61,907 bases of DNA from Methylobacter sp. (GTDB taxonomy: Bacteria; Pseudomonadota; Gammaproteobacteria; Methylococcales; Methylomonadaceae). The first letter of the stretch is position 1. Each line of letters opens with the position of its first letter. The stretch lies in NCBI GenBank assembly GCA_030655535.1, contig JAURVK010000010.1, positions 1 through 61,907 on the forward strand, read 5' to 3'. The position numbers were made by a program, and so were the translations under genes. A model generated the notes under the pieces. That model made no database searches and was not told the origin of the DNA. It saw nothing but the letters and a program-made list of their open reading frames with translations. Below, piece by piece: positions 24,655 through 33,313 of the stretch.

Positions 24655-26673
24655 ATGTCAGATAGAAAAATTCTCGTCACCAGCGCACTGCCTTACGCCA
24701 ACGGCCCGATTCATCTCGGTCATCTGGTTGAATATATCCAGACGGATATTTGGGTGCGTTTCCAGAAACAACGCGGCAACCTCTGCTATTACGTTTGCGC
24801 GGACGACACCCACGGCACGCCGATCATGCTCAGGGCGGATCGCGAAGGCATCACTCCGGAACAACTGATCGCCCAAGTCGGCGAGGAACATTTGGCCGAC
24901 TTTACCGAATTCGGCGTGGAATTCGATAATTACCACAGCACCCATTCCGAAGAAAACAAAGCGCTCTCGTCGCTGATTTACGAGCGTTTGCGCGATGCCG
25001 GACACATCAGCTCTCGCAGCATTACCCAGGCCTTCGATCCGGTTAAGAACATGTTTTTGTCCGATCGTTTTATCAAAGGCGAATGCCCAAAATGCGGAGC
25101 ACTCGATCAATACGGCGACAGCTGCGAAGCGTGCGGCGCAACTTACTCGCCTACCGAACTGAAAAACGCGGTTTCGGCGATTTCAGGCGCAAAGCCGGTC
25201 GATAAAGATTCGGTACATTATTTTTTCGATCTGGCCAACTTTAGCGACATGCTTCGCGACTGGACTCACGCCGGTCATTTGCAACCCGAAGTCAGCAACA
25301 AATTGGCCGAATGGCTGGACGGCGGTTTGCAGCAATGGGACATAAGCCGCGATGCGCCGTATTTCGGCTTTGAAATCCCCGACGCGCCCGGCAAATATTT
25401 TTATGTCTGGCTGGATGCGCCGATCGGTTACATGGCCAGTTTTAAAAACCTGTGCGATAAGCAGGGACTTGATTTTAACGAGTTCTGGAGCAAAAACAGC
25501 GACGCCGAGCTGTATCATTTTATCGGCAAAGACATCATCTATTTCCACGCCCTGTTCTGGCCTGCGATGCTCAACGGTGCGCACTTCAGGACGCCCAGTG
25601 CTATTTTTGCGCACGGCTTCTTAACCGTGAACGGCGAAAAAATGTCCAAATCGCGCGGCACCTTTATCAAAGCCAGAACCTATCTGGATCACCTGAATCC
25701 CGAATACCTGCGCTATTATTTTGCCGCCAAGCTCAGCGCCGGGGTCGATGATCTGGATTTGAATTTTGACGATTTCAGCCAGCGGGTTAATTCCGATCTG
25801 GTCGGCAAAGTGGTTAATATCGCCAGTCGTTGCAGCGGTTTTATCGCCAAACGCTTTGATAATAAGTTGTCGGAACAATGTTCGGAACAGGCGCTGTTCC
25901 ATGAATTCGTTACGGCCAACGAACAAATTGCCGAGCTTTACGAGGCCCGGGAATTCGGCAAAGCCATGCGCGAGATCATGGCATTGGCAGACAAAGCCAA
26001 CCAGTATATCGACGAGAAAAAGCCCTGGCTGATCGCCAAGGAAGAAGGCAGAGATCAAGAACTGCATGAAGTCTGTTCCATGGGACTCAACTTGTTCCGG
26101 TTACTGGCTGTTTATTTAAAGCCGGTGCTGCCGGTGTTGGCAGGCAATGCGGAGAGTTTTTTAAACATCGAATCCCAAGCTTGGCCGGTTGGTACTCAGC
26201 CATTATTAAGCCATACAATCAATGAATTCAAGCCGTTGATGACAAGGGTTGACGCCGACAAAATCGTGGCGATTGTCGATGCGTCCAAAGAACATCTGGA
26301 AAAAACAGCCGAAGCTCCTACAGAAAGAAAATACGAACCGATCGCCGACACCATCGAATTTGACGATTTTGCCAAGCTGGATTTGCGTATCGGTCGAATC
26401 ATCAAGGCCGATCATGTCGAAGGTGCAGACAAATTATTGCAGTTGACCGTGGATATCGGCGATGAAATCCGCAACATCTTTGCCGGGATTAAATCCGCCT
26501 ACAGCCCGGAAGAGCTGGAAGGAAAATTAACCCTGGTCATCGCCAATCTTGCGCCGAGGAAAATGCGTTTCGGTCTGTCCGAAGGCATGGTGCTGGCCGC
26601 AGGCCCCGGCGGCAAGGACATTTGGGTTTTGAGTCCCGATGAAGGCGCTCAGCCGGGGATGCGGGTTAAATAA
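24655..26673 (+). CDS. metG: Methionyl-tRNA synthetase
   Basis: Charges tRNA-Met. It is 672 aa from the ATG at 24655 ([17 protein letters not shown]); the 22 extra residues in the ORF track do not fit the family. The class I motifs are HLGH in [10 protein letters not shown] and KMSKSRG. A zinc knuckle [18 protein letters not shown] lies at about residues 143-160, and the C-terminal tRNA-binding OB domain starts at about residue 565 ([16 protein letters not shown]). This is the long, dimeric MetG type. Confidence 0.97.
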   Translation: MSDRKILVTSALPYANGPIHLGHLVEYIQTDIWVRFQKQRGNLCYYVCADDTHGTPIMLRADREGITPEQLIAQVGEEHLADFTEFGVEFDNYHSTHSEENKALSSLIYERLRDAGHISSRSITQAFDPVKNMFLSDRFIKGECPKCGALDQYGDSCEACGATYSPTELKNAVSAISGAKPVDKDSVHYFFDLANFSDMLRDWTHAGHLQPEVSNKLAEWLDGGLQQWDISRDAPYFGFEIPDAPGKYFYVWLDAPIGYMASFKNLCDKQGLDFNEFWSKNSDAELYHFIGKDIIYFHALFWPAMLNGAHFRTPSAIFAHGFLTVNGEKMSKSRGTFIKARTYLDHLNPEYLRYYFAAKLSAGVDDLDLNFDDFSQRVNSDLVGKVVNIASRCSGFIAKRFDNKLSEQCSEQALFHEFVTANEQIAELYEAREFGKAMREIMALADKANQYIDEKKPWLIAKEEGRDQELHEVCSMGLNLFRLLAVYLKPVLPVLAGNAESFLNIESQAWPVGTQPLLSHTINEFKPLMTRVDADKIVAIVDASKEHLEKTAEAPTERKYEPIADTIEFDDFAKLDLRIGRIIKADHVEGADKLLQLTVDIGDEIRNIFAGIKSAYSPEELEGKLTLVIANLAPRKMRFGLSEGMVLAAGPGGKDIWVLSPDEGAQPGMRVK

Positions 26674-26683
26674 CTTCGTTATC

Positions 26684-26862
26684 GTTCCCACGCAGCGTGT
26701 CACTGCCATTAAATTAAACAGATTAGACAAAATAATTGCTAATGTGGCGGCGACTTTAGTCGCCGATTGAGTGCTAGGTTGTTACTGACTGGGCGCCTTG
26801 CGTCGCCCCCACAATCAGATTCATGCCTTAACTTAATAGCAGTGACGCTCCCGAGTGGGAAC
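26684..26862. repeat. Nested composite palindromic element between metG and rnfB
   Basis: Outer arms run from GTTCCCACGCAGCGTGTCAC (26684) to the inverse ending AGTGGGAAC (26862), both including CACTGC(C/T)ATTAA. Inside them is a REPIN-like pair: TGTGGCGGCGACTTTAGTCG (26743) and the inverted ...GTCGCCCCCACA (to 26813). Parts of the outer arm plus the REP unit recur near 37.78-37.84 kb. Confidence 0.75.
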
Positions 26863-26910
26863 TATTACTAAATTTGTTTGCCTAATCGGCGCGACGAGAA
26901 TTCCCAAAAC

Positions 26911-27501
26911 ATGCCTGTTTCACCTGAGCCCCCCACCTTGATCGACCAAATCAACGCGTTACTGCCGCAGACCCAATGCGGCCAATGCAGCTTCCAGGGC
27001 TGCCGCCCTTACGCCGAGGCCATAGCCTCCGGCGCGGCGGACATCAATCAGTGTCCGCCGGGCGGAGACCAAGGCATAAGTGATCTGGCCGATTTATTGG
27101 GCGTCTCTTCCAAACCGTTAAATACCGAATTCGGTCAGCACAAGCCTGCAAGCGTTGCGTTTATTATTGAACAAGACTGCATCGGCTGCGTTAAATGTAT
27201 CGCTGCCTGTCCGGTCGATGCGATAGTGGGCGCGGCAAAATTCATGCACACGGTTATCGCCTCGGAATGTACCGGCTGTGAATTGTGTGTAGCGCCTTGT
27301 CCGGTCGATTGCATCGTCATGCAGCCCGCGCCGGTCAACAATACCGAAGGGCTAAGGGCGCAAAAATCCGCACAGGCGAAACGGCGCTACGATGCGCGCT
27401 GTTTGCGCAAGGAAAAACAAGAGCTTGAGAAAGCAGAGCGCGCGAAAAAGAAAAAGCTGGCATTGCTAAAGAGTGCGGTTGGACTGGGGAACGAAACCTA
27501 A
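26911..27501 (+). CDS. rnfB: RnfB/RsxB-like soluble ferredoxin
   Basis: Iron-sulfur electron-transfer protein of the RnfB/RsxB family, 196 aa from the ATG at 26911; the ORF track starts at a TTG 11 codons upstream, which is also possible. An Fe-S (4Fe-4S) domain [16 protein letters not shown]...CPPGG is followed by two ferredoxin clusters, [12 protein letters not shown] and [12 protein letters not shown], and a Lys/Glu-rich tail. The N-terminal membrane helix of Rnf-complex RnfB is missing, and no other rnf genes are adjacent, so it probably acts as a stand-alone ferredoxin rather than in an ion-pumping complex. Its place beside metG is shared with some relatives. Confidence 0.85.
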   Translation: MPVSPEPPTLIDQINALLPQTQCGQCSFQGCRPYAEAIASGAADINQCPPGGDQGISDLADLLGVSSKPLNTEFGQHKPASVAFIIEQDCIGCVKCIAACPVDAIVGAAKFMHTVIASECTGCELCVAPCPVDCIVMQPAPVNNTEGLRAQKSAQAKRRYDARCLRKEKQELEKAERAKKKKLALLKSAVGLGNET

Positions 27502-27597
27502 TATTGATAGCATTAATCGTTGCGTTATTTTAGTTAAGCAAGCGGGTAGAAACTGTAATAAACTAACACCAGTTTTTATTTTTTAACGAGTCACTTT

Positions 27598-27933
27598 ATG
27601 CGACGTTTTATTCTACTGAGTTTGCTGGCCTTTCCGGTATATGCTGTCGACGAGCAACCGCCGACGCTTGAGGCTGTGCCGGAGGCGCCGAAACCGCCTA
27701 TGCCTGTGCAAAACGGCGAAACCATGGAGCCCGACATTACCATTATTCGTAAAGGTAAGGAGACCATTCAGGAATTCCGCCGTGGCGGCAGGCTTTATAT
27801 GATTAAAGTGGTACCGGCTGTCGGCCCGCCTTATTATTTTCTCGATACCAATGGCGACGGTAAAATGGATGTACGCCGCAGCGATCTGGACAGAGACTCT
27901 GAAATCAATATGTGGAAGCTGTTGGAATGGTAG
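27598..27933 (+). CDS. DUF2782 protein (exported)
   Basis: A 111-aa protein with a short signal peptide (MRRFILLSLLAFPVYA), a Pro-rich linker (PPTLEAVPEAPKPPMPVQNG) and the DUF2782 core EPDITIIRKGKETIQEFRRGGRLYMIKVVPAVGPPYYFLDTNGDGKMD. Function unknown. In related bacteria it accompanies thrB and polA, and here thrB follows at 13 bp. Confidence 0.88.
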   Translation: MRRFILLSLLAFPVYAVDEQPPTLEAVPEAPKPPMPVQNGETMEPDITIIRKGKETIQEFRRGGRLYMIKVVPAVGPPYYFLDTNGDGKMDVRRSDLDRDSEINMWKLLEW

Positions 27934-27946
27934 TCGCTTAAAATCA

Positions 27947-28915
27947 GTGTCTGTATTTACTCGAATAACCCGCCCGCAACTCGATCAGTTCTTTAGCGCT
28001 TATACCCTCGGAGAAGTCATTAGTTTTGAGGGTATAACGGACGGGATAGACAATACCAATTATGGTGTAATAACTACGCAAGGCAGCTTTGTACTGACTC
28101 TGTTTGAGTCGCTGACTGCCGATCAATTGCCGCATTTTTTAACATTACTGGCGCATCTGGGCAAAAACAGTTTGTTATGCCCCAGTCCTCAAAGCGACCG
28201 GCAGAAAAATTCCTTGCGTCAGCTTAATGGCAAGCCTGCCGCTGTATTTAAACGATTATCCGGTTTAGCAATCGTATCGCCGTCGATTTTGCATTGTCAG
28301 GAAATCGGCTTGCAGCTGGCGAGTTTGCATCGTTGCACACAAGCCCATGTGTTCCCGATAAAAAACGGCAATGATTTAAGCTGGTGCAAAACGGTGTTGA
28401 ATAAAATCGGCGCTTATTTATCGGCAGAAGATCGTGAGTTGATTGATGATGAACTGGCTTATCAAGCTAAATACAGTCATGCTAATCTGCCGAGCGGCGT
28501 TATTCACGCCGACCTGTTCAGGGATAATGCCTTGTTTGTCGATGACCGGCTCAGCGGACTGCTGGATTTTTACAGCGCCTGTACCGATACCTTGTTGCTC
28601 GATGTTGCGATAGCGGCTAACGACTGGTGCTGCGATAACGGCACCGTTAATCATCAAAAGTTCGCGGCGTTGTTAGCGGCTTATGAAAGCCTGAGGCCAC
28701 TGGAGCCGCTGGAAAAACAATACTGGCCGACCCTGCTTAGGGCTGCGGCGTTACGTTTCTGGCTATCGCGACTGGAGCACCAGCGCTATCCGCGTCCCGG
28801 CGAAATGACTCAGCAAAAAGATCCGTTGGTTTTCCGGCGTATACTAGGGCAGCATCGACAACCGGCCTGTTTATCGGGCAACACAAATACCGTCAACCTC
28901 AGGAGCACTGCATGA
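27947..28915 (+). CDS. thrB: Homoserine kinase (ThrB, APH-like fold)
   Basis: Phosphorylates L-homoserine for threonine synthesis. It is 322 aa from the GTG at 27947 (VSVFTRITRPQLDQFFSAYTLGE). The ORF track's earlier ATG lies inside the DUF2782 gene and its extra 32 residues have no family match. This is the aminoglycoside-phosphotransferase-like type: EGITDGIDNTNYGV nucleotide loop, catalytic segment GVIHADLFRDNALF, and metal-binding SGLLDFYSA. It overlaps the SirB-like gene by the ATGA junction. Confidence 0.92.
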   Translation: MSVFTRITRPQLDQFFSAYTLGEVISFEGITDGIDNTNYGVITTQGSFVLTLFESLTADQLPHFLTLLAHLGKNSLLCPSPQSDRQKNSLRQLNGKPAAVFKRLSGLAIVSPSILHCQEIGLQLASLHRCTQAHVFPIKNGNDLSWCKTVLNKIGAYLSAEDRELIDDELAYQAKYSHANLPSGVIHADLFRDNALFVDDRLSGLLDFYSACTDTLLLDVAIAANDWCCDNGTVNHQKFAALLAAYESLRPLEPLEKQYWPTLLRAAALRFWLSRLEHQRYPRPGEMTQQKDPLVFRRILGQHRQPACLSGNTNTVNLRSTA

Positions 28916-29274
28916 TTAAAATTCTTCATCTCACCTTTATTCTATTGTCTATTACCAGTTTTGTCGGCAGAGTCTTTCTGGCAGAAAAACGCCCTGAAAT
29001 GCTGGCGCAAAAATGGATAAAAATCGGGCCGCATATCGTTAATACTTTTTTGCTGATCACCGGTTTTATGTTGATATTTCAAGGTCAATGGCTGTCAGGC
29101 GAGTTCGGCTGGATTGCGGCTAAAATAATAGCGCTGCTGGGCTATATCGGCTTGGGTATGGTTGCTATCAAGAGTCAGGGCGCTCTGCGTTGGCAAGCTT
29201 TTGCCGGCGCACTTGCCTGCTTTATTTATATCGGCATAGTCGCGGTCAGCAAAAATGCCTTTTTCTTTTTATAG
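28912..29274 (+). CDS. SirB-family small membrane protein
   Basis: A 120-aa polytopic inner-membrane protein with four hydrophobic spans (HLTFILLSITSFVGRVFL; HIVNTFLLITGFMLIF; WIAAKIIALLGYIGLGMVAI; FAGALACFIYIGIVAV). This is the pattern of the SirB2-like family, function unknown. It overlaps thrB at ATGA and is probably co-transcribed. Confidence 0.8.
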   Translation: MIKILHLTFILLSITSFVGRVFLAEKRPEMLAQKWIKIGPHIVNTFLLITGFMLIFQGQWLSGEFGWIAAKIIALLGYIGLGMVAIKSQGALRWQAFAGALACFIYIGIVAVSKNAFFFL

Positions 29275-29292
29275 CGGCCGGAAAAAATACCG

Positions 29293-30114
29293 CTATAAAG
29301 AAAATTCAATTTTACTGATGTGTTGGTTCAGCCAAAATAGAACATCCTTGCCTTTGTGAAACGAGTTTGGATCAAATTCAGGGATTGGGGCGTTGGTTAA
29401 TAGCGCCCAGCGGGACAGCTGGTTTTTGAGTTGTCCCTGTTCGCTGACCGTAAAATGATAGCGTTGCACCAGCTGGGCAAACAGCTTGGGTTTCGGCGCG
29501 GACATCATCTTGGCCAGACGGCTTAACTCTGACAGCAGGGCTTCAATCGTTACCACATGCGCGGCTATTAATGCCGCAACCTGCTTTGGCTGGATGTTTT
29601 CCGCCGGGGATAATTCATTATCTGAAATAACTTTCAGGCAGTGGATTAATTCGCCGGTCGAAAAGCGCACCGCCGTTTCATAAAACGCAGACGCTTCCAT
29701 ATCGCACAGATGTTCTTGGCTATAAACGAGCTGCGGCCTTGATACCGTTTGGATGCTTGCCGAGGAGCAAGGCGGCGTAAAAACCAGCGGCGGATAATAG
29801 CTTTTCCGGCTGTCGACATCGGTGATTTTGTCGATTAGAAACAGGCTGCCGACAGCATGGTTTTTATGCCCGGCGATACCGATATTGAGCAGCACCGGCG
29901 GGTTAATCGCAGCAAACAAAGCCTGGGTGTAAGCCACACCGGCAGCGATCGCGCTTTTCCCCAATCCGGTTACCGTCAGGCAGATCTCTTGATTGAAATA
30001 AACCGCAAACGACTGAATCGTCGTATCTTTCTTTAAATTGAAATGTTCGACCAGCGGCTTGGCCTCGCAAGGCAGGGCGGCATAGATAAAAATTCGGTGC
30101 GGATTTTGTTGCAT
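29293..30114 (-). CDS. Purine-nucleoside-phosphorylase-like nucleosidase
   Basis: A 273-aa protein of the PNP/MTA-SAH-nucleosidase superfamily. Visible are the N-terminal strand FIYAALPCEAKPL, TGLGKSAIAAGVAY, NIGIAGHKN, and the ribose-binding CDMEASAFYETA, followed by ISDNEL. The last 80 residues (LSRLAKMMSAPKPKLFAQLVQRYHF...) are an extra C-terminal domain. Substrate uncertain: relatives include adenosylhopane nucleosidase and genes paired with spore-photoproduct-lyase homologs. It starts 3 bp after nsrR and is probably in its operon. Confidence 0.7.
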   Translation of the reverse strand: MQQNPHRIFIYAALPCEAKPLVEHFNLKKDTTIQSFAVYFNQEICLTVTGLGKSAIAAGVAYTQALFAAINPPVLLNIGIAGHKNHAVGSLFLIDKITDVDSRKSYYPPLVFTPPCSSASIQTVSRPQLVYSQEHLCDMEASAFYETAVRFSTGELIHCLKVISDNELSPAENIQPKQVAALIAAHVVTIEALLSELSRLAKMMSAPKPKLFAQLVQRYHFTVSEQGQLKNQLSRWALLTNAPIPEFDPNSFHKGKDVLFWLNQHISKIEFSL

Positions 30115-30117
30115 AGT

Positions 30118-30564
30118 TTACGGTTTACCTGAAGATAATGCTGACAGGTCGGTGTTAGCGTCTAAGCTGGCAGCTTCAGCCAGGGTGTATTTGTCTAGCA
30201 CCGTCATAAATGCGCGTTGCGCTTCATATAAAGTGGCCTTCAGGAAGCAGTTGCGGATCAGGCGGCACTGATTATTCGGGGCATCGAAGCACTCGACCAG
30301 ATTCATGTTAACTTCAGTTTTTCGTACTATTTCGCCCACACCAATGGTATTCGCGGGTCTGGCCAACTGGATACCGCCGCCCTTGCCCCTGGTTGTCGTA
30401 ATAAAGCCTTGATTGGCCAGACTATTTGCTACTTTTACCAAATGGTTACGGGAGATTTGATAATACTCGGCGATTTCTGCAATGGTCGCCATGCCCGGTT
30501 CCGGCAAGCGGGCAAGATAAATCAGCAGGCGCAACGAAAGGTCGGTGAATTGCGTCAATTGCAT
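30118..30564 (-). CDS. nsrR: Nitric-oxide-sensing Rrf2 repressor NsrR
   Basis: Rrf2-family [Fe-S] regulator that loses DNA binding on reaction with NO. It is 148 aa with an N-terminal winged helix (MQLTQFTDLSLRLLIYLA...YYQISRNHLVKVANSLANQGFI) and wing TTRGKGGGIQLA. The three cluster cysteines are in ECFDAPNNQCRLIRNC (C-X7-C-X5-C), the NsrR arrangement. It lies divergent from a truncated haemoglobin, and NsrR-type operators occupy the intergenic region. Confidence 0.92.
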   Translation of the reverse strand: MQLTQFTDLSLRLLIYLARLPEPGMATIAEIAEYYQISRNHLVKVANSLANQGFITTTRGKGGGIQLARPANTIGVGEIVRKTEVNMNLVECFDAPNNQCRLIRNCFLKATLYEAQRAFMTVLDKYTLAEAASLDANTDLSALSSGKP

Positions 30565-30650
30565 AGTTAATACTCCTTCAAAGTTGTCTGTATTCCATTT
30601 TAAGCTTTAAAATTAACAGATAGCGCTTGACGATTTAATCATCACGCCAT

Positions 30651-30673
30651 AAGATGCATTTTAAATACATCTT
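30651..30673. promoter_or_regulatory. NsrR operator 1
   Basis: AAGATGCATTT, one T, then AAATACATCTT: two 11-bp half-sites with 1-bp spacing, matching the known NsrR consensus (AANATGCATTT repeat) almost exactly. Lies 87 bp from the nsrR start and 84 bp from the haemoglobin start, so it can serve both directions. Confidence 0.9.
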
Positions 30674-30715
30674 CTTGTCTCGCCTTATCAAAGCCACTGA
30701 AAAGCCGGGATATTG

Positions 30716-30737
30716 AAGATGTATTTTAAACATCTTT
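30716..30737. promoter_or_regulatory. NsrR operator 2
   Basis: AAGATGT and ACATCTT separated by seven AT bases: the same operator type, slightly shorter. It lies 19 bp upstream of the haemoglobin ATG, so binding here would block transcription initiation or early elongation. Confidence 0.8.
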
Positions 30738-30756
30738 TCATTATTTGGAGAAAAAT

Positions 30757-31131
30757 ATGTCACAACAACAATCTTTGTTTGAGAAAATAGGCGGTGAAGC
30801 CGCTGTCAATGCCGCCGTTGACATTTTTTACCGTAAGGTATTGAGCGATGACCGCATCAGTTCCTTTTTCGAAGGCGTGGACATGGATAAACAGGCCGCA
30901 AAACAAAAATCATTCCTGACCATGGCTTTCGGCGGGCCGCATAATTACACCGGCCTCGATATGCGTCTTGGTCATGCACATCTGGTCGAACGCGGCTTGA
31001 ATGACTCACATGTCGATGCGGTGATCGAAGACCTTGGCGCTACCCTCCGCGAGTTGAACGTAGCTGAGGATCTGATCGCTCAGGTTGCGGCCATCGCCGA
31101 AAGCACTCGAAACGACGTGCTGTGCCGTTAA
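30757..31131 (+). CDS. glbN: Group 1 truncated haemoglobin
   Basis: A 124-aa two-on-two globin, likely an NO dioxygenase or NO/O2 binder. The ORF track begins at a TTG four codons earlier. The ATG at 30757 with GGAG 6 bases upstream is preferred. Visible family features are DIFYRKVL with the B10 Tyr, FLTMAFGGPHNYTG, and the proximal histidine in GHAHLV. It is the first gene of an NsrR-controlled operon with a ferredoxin-reductase 29 bp downstream, which could re-reduce the haem. Confidence 0.93.
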   Translation: MSQQQSLFEKIGGEAAVNAAVDIFYRKVLSDDRISSFFEGVDMDKQAAKQKSFLTMAFGGPHNYTGLDMRLGHAHLVERGLNDSHVDAVIEDLGATLRELNVAEDLIAQVAAIAESTRNDVLCR

Positions 31132-31160
31132 CTTTCCCTCTTTGAATCAGGTACGCCGCT

Positions 31161-32141
31161 ATGGTTACTATTCGTTACGCAAAAGACAATTTCGAGCTGG
31201 ATGAAAATCAATCCGTTCTGGATTGTTTGACCGGTCACGGTGTACCTGTTCCTTTTTCCTGTCGCAGCGGCGTCTGTCAGACCTGTCTGATGCGCGCCAC
31301 TGGCGGCACGCCTCCTGAAGTTTCGCAATACGGTTTAAAGGATAGTCTCAAGCTCCAGAACTATTTCCTCGCTTGCGTTTGTCATCCTGGCGCAGATCTT
31401 GAAGTCGCCCTGCCGGATGACGATGATATTCAGGCGGTTATTCCCGCTACCGTCAAAAGCCTGAAATTACTCAATACAGACATCATGCAGGTGGTTCTCG
31501 AATGCCACCTGCCTATTGATTACAGGGCAGGACAATTCATCAACCTGTTTAAAAATCAGTCGCTCGGCCGCAGTTACTCACTCGCCAGCGTACCGCATGA
31601 AGATGAACATCTTCATCTTCATGTCCGCCGTCTGCCGCAAGGTCGGGTAAGCGGCTGGATACATGAGGAATTACGTCCCGGCGAGACCGTAGAGATTCGC
31701 GGGCCCGGCGGCGACTGCTTTTACATACCCGGCAATACCGAACAGGGCTTGGTTCTAATCGGTACGGGCTCCGGGCTTGCGCCTCTTTACGGCATCATCC
31801 GCGACGCCCTCAGTCAGAATCATAGCGGCCCTATCCATCTGTTTCACGGCAGCCGCGATTTGAACGGGCTTTACCTGACCGGAGAACTGCACGAGCTGGT
31901 TCAGCAATATTCGAATTTCAATTATGTGCCCTGTCTGTCCGGTGATGACGTGCCGCACGGCTTTGCTGCGGGACGAGCCGATGATGTGGCCTTTCAGCAG
32001 ATCCCCAATCTCAAGAACTTGCGCATGTTTCTCTGCGGACATCCTGAAATGGTCAAAATAGCCAAGAAGAAAGCTTTTATGGCCGGTGCATCCATGAAGG
32101 ATATTTATGTCGATGCGTTTAATGTCAGTCAGTCTTCGTGA
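31161..32141 (+). CDS. 2Fe-2S ferredoxin / FAD-NAD(P)H oxidoreductase
   Basis: A 326-aa three-domain electron-transfer protein. A plant-type [2Fe-2S] domain (CRSGVCQTC...C, about residues 34-73) is followed by an FAD domain (RSYSLAS, about residue 137) and an NAD domain (GTGSGLAPLYGI, about residue 200; CGHPEMV). The layout is that of oxygenase reductases such as those of methane or phenol monooxygenases. Its place behind the truncated haemoglobin suggests it supplies electrons to it. Its ferredoxin domain is clearly homologous to the separate ferredoxin at 33011-33292. Confidence 0.92.
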   Translation: MVTIRYAKDNFELDENQSVLDCLTGHGVPVPFSCRSGVCQTCLMRATGGTPPEVSQYGLKDSLKLQNYFLACVCHPGADLEVALPDDDDIQAVIPATVKSLKLLNTDIMQVVLECHLPIDYRAGQFINLFKNQSLGRSYSLASVPHEDEHLHLHVRRLPQGRVSGWIHEELRPGETVEIRGPGGDCFYIPGNTEQGLVLIGTGSGLAPLYGIIRDALSQNHSGPIHLFHGSRDLNGLYLTGELHELVQQYSNFNYVPCLSGDDVPHGFAAGRADDVAFQQIPNLKNLRMFLCGHPEMVKIAKKKAFMAGASMKDIYVDAFNVSQSS

Positions 32142-32229
32142 ATTACTGTAAACCAAGCAGATGCGTTACCGCCAACTGGAAAACTGAGAGCGGAAGGTAA
32201 CCTTAAACTTCACCGATGGAGATTGCCTG

Positions 32230-33039
32230 ATGCCCCGCGTCGTTGCCTTATATCGTTATCCCGTGAAGGGTTTCACGCCCGAACGGTGCGAAGCTGTCAA
32301 TGTCCTTGATGAAGGACGAATTGTCGGCGATCGGGTTCTGGGCGTCCGTTTTGCCGACTTAGGGGTGATGGATGATGCCTGGAGCAAAAAACACCAGTTT
32401 GTTGCTCTAATGAACACACCAGGCATTGCACGACTTCAGCTTCGGTTCGATCATCAGACGCTTAGACTATGCATCGGCTTGGACGGTGAGGTTTTGGCGA
32501 ATGAGACATTGGACGAGAAGGGGCGCAGCAAAATTGCCGCCGCGATTGAAAATTATGTACTCAAGCTGGATGAAAATCCGCTTTCCTCTCGCCCGGATCG
32601 GCTGCCGTTACGATTAGTTGGCAACGGGATTACGCCCCGTTATCAGGATAATGAGGCCGGACAGATAACCTTGCACGGCCGCGCAAGTTTGGCGGCTGTC
32701 GGCGCCGCTGTCGGCGAGAACGATCTCAATGAACTTCGCTTCCGTTCGAATATCGTTATCGACGGTCTGGCTGCATGGGAAGAACAAAGCTGGGTGGGGC
32801 GCAAGATTCGTATCGGTCAGGTTAATTTCGACGTTGTCATGCCGAAGAGCCGATGCCTCGCCACGCAGGCGAATCCTAACTCCGGCAAACGGGATTTGCC
32901 GATTCTTAAAATGCTGACTCGTGTGTTTAGTCAGGAAAAGCCGACTTTCGCCATTGCGATGCTTACCAGTGGTGTTGGCGGGCCGATTCACCTTGGCGAT
33001 AAAGTCAGTCTCATTGATTTGATGGACCTTGCTGATTGA
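32230..33039 (+). CDS. MOSC-domain protein (YcbX/mARC-like)
   Basis: A 269-aa protein with an N-terminal MOSC beta-barrel domain (LYRYPVKGFTPERCEAVNV) and a MOSC domain whose likely Mo ligand or sulfur-carrying Cys is in MPKSRCLATQANPNSGKRDLPIL. YcbX/mARC proteins reduce N-hydroxylated compounds with electrons from a [2Fe-2S] ferredoxin. YcbX has that ferredoxin fused, and here a separate ferredoxin gene overlaps the 3' end on the other strand. GGAG lies 8 bases before the ATG. Confidence 0.85.
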   Translation: MPRVVALYRYPVKGFTPERCEAVNVLDEGRIVGDRVLGVRFADLGVMDDAWSKKHQFVALMNTPGIARLQLRFDHQTLRLCIGLDGEVLANETLDEKGRSKIAAAIENYVLKLDENPLSSRPDRLPLRLVGNGITPRYQDNEAGQITLHGRASLAAVGAAVGENDLNELRFRSNIVIDGLAAWEEQSWVGRKIRIGQVNFDVVMPKSRCLATQANPNSGKRDLPILKMLTRVFSQEKPTFAIAMLTSGVGGPIHLGDKVSLIDLMDLAD

Positions 33040-33292
33040 GCAAGGCAACAGTCATATTCTGCTCAGGACGGCAAAGACACGCCAGAAAATAGTTTTGCTT
33101 TTGCAGGGTATCTTTAAGGCCGACTTGGGCTGAGACAGGTGGAGAGTTGTCAAGACTGCGCATTTGGCAGGCTTGACAAAGACCTTGACGACAACCATAA
33201 GGTACCTTTATGTTTTCCCGTAACAGGGTCTCCAATACGGTCTCATCGGATAGACAGGAAAATGTTGATTCGCCAATAGTTATGCGTTGCAT
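33011..33292 (-). CDS. [2Fe-2S] ferredoxin, single domain
   Basis: A 93-aa plant-type ferredoxin with ligands CRQGLCQAC plus the Cys in FLACLC. ATG 33292 is preferred to the track's start three codons earlier because GGTGGAG precedes it at good distance. It aligns along its length with the N-terminal domain of the reductase at 31161 (shared VGLKDTLQ/YGLKDSLK then NYFLAC). It overlaps the MOSC gene tail-to-tail by 29 bp and follows the second truncated haemoglobin. Confidence 0.9.
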   Translation of the reverse strand: MQRITIGESTFSCLSDETVLETLLRENIKVPYGCRQGLCQACQMRSLDNSPPVSAQVGLKDTLQKQNYFLACLCRPEQNMTVALLNQQGPSNQ

Positions 33293-33313
33293 AGTCTCCA
33301 CCTGATATTGCAG

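Noticed and set aside
27851-27946. Upstream start of the thrB ORF at ATG 27851
   Set aside because: It lies inside the DUF2782 gene in another frame; homoserine kinase similarity starts at GTG 27947.
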